Source of the DNA: Methylotenera_A sp031399315
GTDB lineage: Bacteria > Pseudomonadota > Gammaproteobacteria > Burkholderiales > Methylophilaceae
Length of the DNA stretch: 12,560 bases
Assembly: GCA_031399315.1 (NCBI GenBank)
Contig: JANNOS010000147.1
Coordinates: 1-12,560, forward strand
Direction of reading: 5' to 3'
Shown: positions 6,616-12,560 of the stretch, one piece after another
Numbering within the stretch: position 1 is the first letter of the stretch
Layout of the letters: every line of letters starts with the position of its first letter
Translations under genes and position numbers: made by a program
The notes under the pieces: generated by a model
Databases searched by the model: none
Seen by the model: the letters and a program-made list of their open reading frames with translations, nothing else
What the model was told of the DNA's origin: nothing

Positions 6616-7462
6616 CTATCAACACAGTAAAACACAAGAGAAACTAACGCAAAATGACCAGGCTGCTGGGCTTAGACGCATTATGTCTGCGCCAAAACCA
6701 CGCGTTGTCTCGATACTTTCAACATCGCCGAATAATGATCACGCGCGTCTGATGGCTAATCTAGCCACTCCGATTGCCGATCAAGGAAGTGATGTATTAA
6801 TTTTGCTTGCATCAGATGAATGCAACGCAAACATCTATGAAGTTGAGAATCTGCCTACACTATTAGATGTGATTAACGAAAAAACCTTGCTGCAGAGTGC
6901 GATTAAAAATACTGGCAATGGATTCTCAGTCGCTAAACTAATGCCTAGTCATCAAATTGAGTCACCATTAGATCTTATTTTAGGTCAGCAGCTTAACCAT
7001 ATTTTTTGCAAATTAGCGCAACAATATGAAATCGTTCTAGTCGATGCAGCAATAAACTCAGACGACTTATTGCCGCTACAAGCGCTTAATGAGGGCGAGA
7101 TTATTATTAAACTCAACCGTCACACTGAATCCATTAAAGATTCATACACTCTGATTAAAAAAATATATCAGCAGCTTGGAAGTCGCTCGTTTGGCATTAT
7201 CGTAGACAATGCTTCAGAAGAACAAGCCCGCGCAATATTCGGCAACATATCAGATGCAGCTAAACGTTTTCTGCAAACTGAGCTGGAGTATTTCGGTGCG
7301 ATTCCGCCTGATGTACACCTTTCACGCGCAGCTAAACTTGGCCGTACTGTCATGGAGGCATTTCCATTAGCAAACGCATCATCTGCATTTAAGCTGATTG
7401 CTGAACGTTTAAATGGTAAACATGAGCACAAAATCAAACCCAAGCTTGCTTCGCTTATCTAA
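6608..7462 (+). CDS. flhG: FlhG/FleN-like MinD-family protein with degenerate ATP site
   Basis: In other bacteria FlhG (FleN, YlxH) is a MinD-like ATPase that limits flagellar number and stimulates FlhF. Position directly after flhF, with an 8-base overlap, and length (284 residues) support this identity. The N-terminal helix DQAAGLRR (17-24), the part known to activate FlhF in the Bacillus homologue, is intact. A Rossmann-like order of strands and helices follows. However, where the deviant Walker A GKGGVGKT should lie (39-46), the sequence reads TSPNNDHA, and both lysines are lost. The next motif, normally DAD, is ASD (68-70), and the Walker B region (VDAAINSDD, about 138-146) lacks the usual Thr-Gly pattern. 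The frame is intact and similar in base use to its neighbours, so this looks like an evolved pseudo-ATPase rather than a dying gene. GGGG lies upstream of the start. Confidence 0.88.
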   Translation: MLNYQHSKTQEKLTQNDQAAGLRRIMSAPKPRVVSILSTSPNNDHARLMANLATPIADQGSDVLILLASDECNANIYEVENLPTLLDVINEKTLLQSAIKNTGNGFSVAKLMPSHQIESPLDLILGQQLNHIFCKLAQQYEIVLVDAAINSDDLLPLQALNEGEIIIKLNRHTESIKDSYTLIKKIYQQLGSRSFGIIVDNASEEQARAIFGNISDAAKRFLQTELEYFGAIPPDVHLSRAAKLGRTVMEAFPLANASSAFKLIAERLNGKHEHKIKPKLASLI

Positions 7463-7506
7463 CATACAAGACAGTTTAATTAAAAAAAGCTATAAAAAGG
7501 TGAATT

Positions 7507-8241
7507 ATGTATACAGTTAACGGCAAAAATGATCAAAAAGAACTGATGCTGAAACAGCATGTTAGTTTGGTCAAAAAGCTTGCATATCAACTCAAGGCAA
7601 AGCTACCACCAAGTGTTGAGCTAGATGACTTGATACAAGCCGGCATGATGGGATTAATGGATGCTGTTAATCGCTATGAGGATATCCACGGTGCTCAATT
7701 TGAAACATATGCGGCACAACGCGTTCGTGGCTCCATGCTAGATGAGCTTCGCAATACAGATTGGCTACCCCGCAGCATGCGCAAATCGATGCGAGATATT
7801 GAACTAGCAATTAGTCAACTTGAGCAAGAATTTGGAAGGCCACCTAGCGAAAAAGAGATTGCAAAAAAACTCAATATCTCTATGGATGACTATTTCGATA
7901 TGTTAGGGGATTGCAGTGGGCATCAACTGATTTATTACGAAGATTTTCATGAATCTGATAGTGGCGAGCATTTTCTCGACCGATTCAGTGGGGATGACAG
8001 TAACGACCCGCTTAAAGGCATGTTAGCGGGGGACTTCCGTGATGCCTTAATTGATGCGATTGACTCACTCCCAGAGCGAGAAAAAATACTCATGGGACTT
8101 TATTACGAACAAGAGCTCAACCTGAAAGAAATAGGCGTAGTGATGAATGTTTCAGAGTCTCGCGTAAGTCAATTACATAGTCAAGCCGTCGCAAGGCTGC
8201 GCGCAAGCTTAAAAGAGAAAGCATGGACTGGGGCAGTTTAG
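7507..8241 (+). CDS. fliA: Flagellar sigma factor FliA (sigma-28)
   Basis: FliA directs RNA polymerase to late flagellar promoters, such as flagellin, stator and chemotaxis genes, and is held in check by the anti-sigma factor FlgM, which is not in this window. The 244-residue protein has region 2 at about residues 16-90 (LDDLIQAGMMGLMDAVNRY from 39, then FETYAAQRVRGSMLDELR), region 3 at about 95-150 (SMRKSMRDIELAISQLEQEF and GRPPSEKEIAKKL), and region 4 at about 185-232, including the helix-turn-helix LKEIGVVMNVSESRVSQLHSQA. AAAAAGG lies just before the ATG. It follows flhG by 44 bases and overlaps motC by 19 bases, which places it within the flhB-to-motD run. Being co-transcribed with flhBA would make it a middle-class gene under FlhDC, as in enterics; this is an inference. 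Confidence 0.97.
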   Translation: MYTVNGKNDQKELMLKQHVSLVKKLAYQLKAKLPPSVELDDLIQAGMMGLMDAVNRYEDIHGAQFETYAAQRVRGSMLDELRNTDWLPRSMRKSMRDIELAISQLEQEFGRPPSEKEIAKKLNISMDDYFDMLGDCSGHQLIYYEDFHESDSGEHFLDRFSGDDSNDPLKGMLAGDFRDALIDAIDSLPEREKILMGLYYEQELNLKEIGVVMNVSESRVSQLHSQAVARLRASLKEKAWTGAV

Positions 8242-8963
8242 CCGGTATTGCCGTTGCTTTAATTGGCATTTTATTTGGGCAAGCTATCGAGGGCGGGCAC
8301 GTAGGCTCGTTGCTACAACCTGCTGCTTTCATGATTGTCTTGTGCGGGACATTTGGTGCAGTACTGTTACAAACAAATGCTAAAAGCTTTATTGCTGGTG
8401 TTTTAATGGCGCGTCAGGTATTTATCACGCCTATCGACGATAGACAAGCCATTGCCAAACGTATCAACACATGGGCTGTGCATGCCCGTAAGGAAGGCAT
8501 ATTCAAGCTAGAAGTTTATCTAAGACAAGAAACTGAGCCTTTTATCAAGAAAGGTTTACAACTTATGGTAGATGGCACACCCCCTGACAAAATTAGAGAA
8601 ATATGTGCAATTGATATGCATTTTTACGAAATCCAACAGCGCGATGCCGCCAAGGTATGGAGTGCTGCAGGCGGCTACGCACCAACTATCGGCATTTTAG
8701 GGGCTGTACTTGGCTTAATTCACGTCATGGAAAATTTATCAGATCCAAGTAGGTTAGGTGGTGGTATCGCAGTGGCTTTTGTAGCAACAATCTATGGGGT
8801 AGGTTTAGCAAATTTAGTATTTTTACCAATCTCTAACAAACTAAAAACGCTAATCCAACATGAACAGATGCGCCGTGAAATGCTGCTAAATGCTTGGGTT
8901 TCAATGGCAAATGGGGATCATCCAAAAATTGTCGAAGAGCGTGTACAAGCTTACTTAAGGTAA
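8223..8963 (+). CDS. motC: Flagellar stator MotA-family protein, MotC type
   Basis: This is the ion-channel subunit of the flagellar stator; with MotD it couples ion flow to rotation. The 246-residue length and sequence match the pseudomonad MotC type rather than the longer enteric MotA of about 295 residues. Four hydrophobic segments are visible at about residues 4-24, 31-50, 150-172 and 182-205. The third carries the conserved proline motif GYAPTIGILGAVLGLI, typical of the channel and torque interface. A cytoplasmic loop rich in charged residues lies between segments two and three. Its ATG lies inside the last codons of fliA, sharing 19 bases in another frame, with AAAGAGA as a ribosome binding site. 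The stop is 5 bases before motD. The ion used cannot be told reliably from sequence. Confidence 0.93.
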   Translation: MDWGSLAGIAVALIGILFGQAIEGGHVGSLLQPAAFMIVLCGTFGAVLLQTNAKSFIAGVLMARQVFITPIDDRQAIAKRINTWAVHARKEGIFKLEVYLRQETEPFIKKGLQLMVDGTPPDKIREICAIDMHFYEIQQRDAAKVWSAAGGYAPTIGILGAVLGLIHVMENLSDPSRLGGGIAVAFVATIYGVGLANLVFLPISNKLKTLIQHEQMRREMLLNAWVSMANGDHPKIVEERVQAYLR

Positions 8964-8968
8964 TCATT

Positions 8969-9769
8969 ATGATCAGAAGAAACCCTATAGAAGAAGACGA
9001 AGAAAATCCTGAACGTTGGATGGTTTCATACGCAGACTTCATCACGCTATTATTTGCATTTTTTGTTGTGATGTATTCAATTTCATCAGTTAACCAGAGT
9101 AAATATAGCGATCTCACCTCTTCAATTGGTACGGCATTCTCTGGCGTAAATCCATCAGATACCGAAGGCCAGATTAAAAATAACTCGGGGACCAAAAACA
9201 AAATAAAAGGCCAGCAAAGTTCACTTATTAAGCCTTTACCCTTATCGCATTTGTATCAAGAAAAATTGCGCCGTGAGCGTGAATCGATGACCAATATGGG
9301 CATTGATTTATCGAATACGCTCGCGCCGCTTATCAATGATGGGAAAGTCCGCGTATCTCAAAACAATCGTGGCATTCGTATTGATATTCATGACAGCTTA
9401 TTATTTAGCCCTGGTTCAGCAGATCTTGCTACCGCTGCAACTGACATCATCAATGAAATTGCAATGATGCTCAAAGATAATCAACGCCAAATTCAAGTAG
9501 AAGGCCATACCGATAATATTGAAATTCATACGCCAACATTTTTTTCAAATTGGGAGCTTTCTGCAGTACGCGCCAGCACGGTAGTAAGGATGTTAAGCGG
9601 CGCTGGGATCAAAGACACGAGACTTAGCGCATTAGGCTTTGGTTCTGCCCAACCAGTGAGTGAGAATGACACTCTGCTTGGGCGCGCTAAAAATAGACGG
9701 GTTTCTATTATGATTTTATATGAATCGCAAAATCAAGAAGACAGTACACTAGAAATCACACCTAGCTAG
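8969..9769 (+). CDS. motD: Flagellar stator MotB-family protein, MotD type
   Basis: MotD anchors the stator to peptidoglycan and carries the ion-binding aspartate of the channel. The 266-residue protein starts with a short charged cytoplasmic tail. ERWMVSYADFITLLFAFFVV (15-34) follows, containing the single membrane segment and the essential Asp at position 23. After a linker comes the OmpA-like peptidoglycan-binding domain at about 150-250, with VEGHTDN, a conserved NWELSAVRA stretch and a final GRAKNRRVSI. The ATG at 8969 is chosen because AAGG lies 8 bases upstream and the protein then begins like Pseudomonas MotD; a longer frame from 8894 would run deep into motC. It is the last gene of the run. 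No terminator hairpin is visible after it, and the convergent gene ends only 10 bases away. Confidence 0.95.
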   Translation: MIRRNPIEEDEENPERWMVSYADFITLLFAFFVVMYSISSVNQSKYSDLTSSIGTAFSGVNPSDTEGQIKNNSGTKNKIKGQQSSLIKPLPLSHLYQEKLRRERESMTNMGIDLSNTLAPLINDGKVRVSQNNRGIRIDIHDSLLFSPGSADLATAATDIINEIAMMLKDNQRQIQVEGHTDNIEIHTPTFFSNWELSAVRASTVVRMLSGAGIKDTRLSALGFGSAQPVSENDTLLGRAKNRRVSIMILYESQNQEDSTLEITPS

Positions 9770-9779
9770 AAATCGTGTA

Positions 9780-12560
9780 TTAGTAATCTTGTCTAGGAAG
9801 TATCTTTAAAGCCGCATTAAACTCTTTTATCGGCACAGGTTTACCAAATAAATAACCTTGGTAGCGTTTGCAGCCATGGCTTAATAGAAGTTCTTTCTGT
9901 TGTTCTGTTTCCACACCCTCTGCAATCACATTTAAATATAAACTTTGCGCCATGGCGATAATAGTCCGCACAATTGATCGGTCATGGCTGTCTGTCACTA
10001 TGTCGCGCACGAATGACTGATCGATTTTGAGCTGATACAAAGGCAGTTTTTTAAGATATTGTAAGGATGAATAACCAGTACCAAAATCATCTAATGAAAA
10101 CTGCACACCAAGCTCACCTAAAGCCGACATGGATTGTATTGTTTCTTCAATATTGTCTAATAATAAACTTTCCGTCAACTCTAACTTTAACTGCATCGGG
10201 TCAATAGAATGTCGCTCGATTGCAGATTTAACCTGTGCCACAAAATCTGCTTGGCGAAATTGTTTTGCACTGACGTTAATAGAAAGCGTCAAGTCGCGCG
10301 TCAACGCATTTTTATGCCAAGCCTTAATTTGCGCACACGCCGCATCTAATACCCAATTTCCTATTGGTAAAATTAACCCTGTTTCTTCCGCTAGGGGGAT
10401 AAATTGTGCGGGCGAAACCAAACCGCGCTCTGGGTGTACCCATCGAATGAGTGCCTCAGCACCCAACTTTTGCCCAGTGTTATCAACTTGAATTTGGTAA
10501 TAAAGCGCAAATTGCTTTTTATCAATTGCTTTGCGCAGCTCGCGCTCTAGCGAGACTCTAGCTGTAATAGTAGTCTGCATCTGTGGGTTAAAAAAGCGCA
10601 TGGTATTACGTCCTGCTTTTTTAGCCTGATACATTGCGATATCCGCTTGTTTTAACAACTCTTCCATTGTAATTGGTTGCTCACCAAATATAGAAATACC
10701 AATACTGGGCGTACTGTGATGTTCATGTTCGTCAAGCCAATATGGCTGGTTTAAGGCATCTATAATTTTTTTTGTGATTGTTTCTGTCTGCGCTGCGGTT
10801 TCTAAACCATCTCCACTCAAATCCTCTAACACCACAACGTATTCATCGCCACCAAGGCGCGCAACCGTGTCACCCACTCTCACACACAGCGTGAGGCGCT
10901 CAGCAACTTGTTGCAGTAATAAGTCACCAACGTCATGCCCCCGTGAGTCATTCAGCACTTTGAAATGATCCAGATCAAGGAAAAGCACTGCGCCTTGTCT
11001 CCCACTGCGCGCACTTGAAGCCAATGCTTGCTTGAGTCTATCCATCAGCAAGCGTCTATTGGGCAGGCGTGTCAGTGAATCAAAAAACGCAAGTTGCTGA
11101 ATCTCATCAGCAGCTGCTTTAATGTAGCTAATATCGGTCACTGTACCAACGTAATTTGTAATAATGCCCTTGTCGGTTTTTACAGCTGTAATTGTCAACT
11201 TCTCTGGGAATAACTCTCCATTCTTACGTTTATTCCAGATCTCGCCCGACCATTGGCCTGAATTATTGATACTTTCCCACATCGCAGCAAAAAAAGCCGC
11301 GTCATGTCGACCCGATGCAAACATGTGTGGATTTTTACCGACTACTTCATCATCACTATAACCTGTAATTTTAGTGAAGGCCTTATTCACTTTTAATATG
11401 CTTTTTTCTGCATCAGTAATCATCAAGCCATCATTGGTTTCAAATGCAATAGCTGCAATACGTGATTCTGCCTCAGATTTTTTAATCGTCGTAATGTCTT
11501 CTAAAGTGATCCGTATTGATTGTCCATCAATCTCTTCTGCTTTGATACAATTCAAATTCCCATGGAAGGTATTGCCGTTATTGAGTCTAAATTTAATGTC
11601 AAAACTTAACTCCTCACCAACCTCCAACGCTTTTATGCTCTGATACATCCGCGACCAGCGTTGCTTATCATCTTCATCAATAAACTCAGCAATTCGTTTA
11701 TCCATCAAGCTATGTCTATCCATGCCTAACATTGCGCATGCACGCCAATTAATCTGCGAAATTAAGCCATGTTTGTTAATTGTTAAGTAACCGATAGGCG
11801 CAAACTCGTACAAATCTTTAAATCTATCGAGTGTTAGTTCTAATTCTTCTCTGGTTTGCTGCAACGTTAATTGCGCATTGATACGTTCAGTAATATCGGT
11901 TTGCGTGCCAATCATACGTAAAGGCTTGCCAGCCGCATCTTTGCTTACCAGCATGCCTCGGCTCTGCATCCATCTATAATCGCCATCTTTAGATTTCAAA
12001 CGGTATTCAACTATATAAGTATCTGCTCTACCTTCAAGATACGCATCTCCAGCCGCTAATACTCGCGCTTTATCATCTGGGTGAATGCGCTTTATCCACT
12101 CTTTACGTGAGGCAAGTCCCTCGTTCTCATCAAACCCTAACATCTCCTTCCAGCGCTTAGAATAATTGGCTTCTTGCGTCTGTACATTCACATCCCACAC
12201 ACCATCGCCTGAGCCTTCAATCGCAAATTTCCAGCGCTGTTGGCTTTCTGTCAATTCCTGTTCAATCAACTTTTGTTTAGTAATATCGGTAATGAAGCCA
12301 TGCCAAAGCACTGAACCATCTGGCTCCCGCTCTGGAATTGAATTACCAAACAACCAACGCACTTCGCCATTATCATGCTTCACCCTAAACTCTTCACTCC
12401 ACTGGGTTAAATCTTTTGTCGATATCTGAATGGAAGTCATAATATCGTCATAGTCTTCTGGATGCAGAAGCGCAAATACCTTCGATGCATTTTCACGGAC
12501 CTCTTCAGGCCTAACGCCAAAAATTTTATGCATTGCCTCACTGGCGAAAGGAAAACAATA
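9780..12560 (-). CDS. PAS-GGDEF-EAL cyclic-di-GMP protein, N-terminus outside window
   Basis: The protein probably makes or breaks the second messenger cyclic-di-GMP under control of sensory domains. The frame is open to the window edge, giving 926 visible C-terminal residues; the nine residues before the internal Met at 12533 continue a normal PAS fold, so that Met is not the true start. Visible domains are PAS 1 (partial, to about 96), PAS 2 (about 110-228), PAS 3 (about 243-365), PAS 4 (about 366-490), GGDEF (about 496-655) and EAL (about 675-915). The cyclase motif reads RLGGDEY instead of GGDEF (10839-10853), with an RVGD inhibitory site five residues before it. The EAL domain keeps EALIRW (EAL at 10449-10457), ELTES, DDFGTGYSSL, KIDQSFV, EGVET and QGYLFGKP, so phosphodiesterase activity is expected. 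No visible segment is a membrane helix, but the missing N-terminus could hold one. Confidence 0.95.
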   Translation of the reverse strand, partial: YCFPFASEAMHKIFGVRPEEVRENASKVFALLHPEDYDDIMTSIQISTKDLTQWSEEFRVKHDNGEVRWLFGNSIPEREPDGSVLWHGFITDITKQKLIEQELTESQQRWKFAIEGSGDGVWDVNVQTQEANYSKRWKEMLGFDENEGLASRKEWIKRIHPDDKARVLAAGDAYLEGRADTYIVEYRLKSKDGDYRWMQSRGMLVSKDAAGKPLRMIGTQTDITERINAQLTLQQTREELELTLDRFKDLYEFAPIGYLTINKHGLISQINWRACAMLGMDRHSLMDKRIAEFIDEDDKQRWSRMYQSIKALEVGEELSFDIKFRLNNGNTFHGNLNCIKAEEIDGQSIRITLEDITTIKKSEAESRIAAIAFETNDGLMITDAEKSILKVNKAFTKITGYSDDEVVGKNPHMFASGRHDAAFFAAMWESINNSGQWSGEIWNKRKNGELFPEKLTITAVKTDKGIITNYVGTVTDISYIKAAADEIQQLAFFDSLTRLPNRRLLMDRLKQALASSARSGRQGAVLFLDLDHFKVLNDSRGHDVGDLLLQQVAERLTLCVRVGDTVARLGGDEYVVVLEDLSGDGLETAAQTETITKKIIDALNQPYWLDEHEHHSTPSIGISIFGEQPITMEELLKQADIAMYQAKKAGRNTMRFFNPQMQTTITARVSLERELRKAIDKKQFALYYQIQVDNTGQKLGAEALIRWVHPERGLVSPAQFIPLAEETGLILPIGNWVLDAACAQIKAWHKNALTRDLTLSINVSAKQFRQADFVAQVKSAIERHSIDPMQLKLELTESLLLDNIEETIQSMSALGELGVQFSLDDFGTGYSSLQYLKKLPLYQLKIDQSFVRDIVTDSHDRSIVRTIIAMAQSLYLNVIAEGVETEQQKELLLSHGCKRYQGYLFGKPVPIKEFNAALKILPRQDY

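Noticed and set aside
7468..7496. AAGACA and TATAAA with 17-base spacing just before fliA
   Set aside because: A transcript from it would start within a few bases of the fliA ATG and lose the ribosome binding site, which overlaps the -10; chance in an A-rich gap is more likely.
9762..9769. CTAGCTAG palindrome at the end of motD as a terminator
   Set aside because: It is only 8 bases with no loop and no T-run on either strand.
10129..11643. Open frames on the plus strand opposite the PAS-GGDEF-EAL gene
   Set aside because: They lie wholly inside a clearly coding gene, show no recognisable protein pattern and have Ser/Cys-rich content typical of antisense shadows.

Overview
The window holds a flagellar gene cluster, most likely from a betaproteobacterium. 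A moderately AT-rich methylotroph of the Methylophilaceae (Methylotenera-like) is my best guess, from gene order, protein style and base composition; no marker gene here proves it. The combination of an FlhDC master regulator, the FlhF/FlhG pair and a MotC/MotD-type stator fits Betaproteobacteria better than enterics, which have FlhDC but no FlhFG, or pseudomonads, which have FlhFG and MotCD but no FlhDC.

Layout. Bases 1-1217 are read leftward: flhD, flhC and then the start of an unrecognised membrane protein that runs off the left edge. Bases 1218-1958 are a long, very AT-rich divergent spacer. It contains a strong hairpin, a nested inverted repeat lying over a possible flhDC promoter, a 20-bp imperfect palindrome, and short direct repeats near flhB. 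Bases 1959-9769 form a tightly packed rightward run, flhB-flhA-flhF-flhG-fliA-motC-motD. Every junction is an overlap or a gap of 44 bases or less, so one long transcript is likely. Bases 9780-12560 are read leftward and carry most of a large PAS-GGDEF-EAL protein that converges on motD and continues past the right edge.

How the genes work together. FlhD and FlhC would activate the flagellar genes. FlhB and FlhA build the core of the flagellar export gate. FlhF and FlhG set flagellar position and number. FliA is the sigma factor for late genes. MotC and MotD form the torque-generating stator. The convergent gene encodes a candidate cyclic-di-GMP enzyme, which may link the second messenger to motility, though only proximity supports that link.

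Most unusual points. FlhG has lost the whole deviant Walker A motif but keeps the N-terminal DQAAGLRR helix known to stimulate FlhF. The predicted flhDC leader would begin with a 17-bp hairpin that has a competing alternative pairing. FlhD lacks the cysteine that corresponds to E. coli Cys65.
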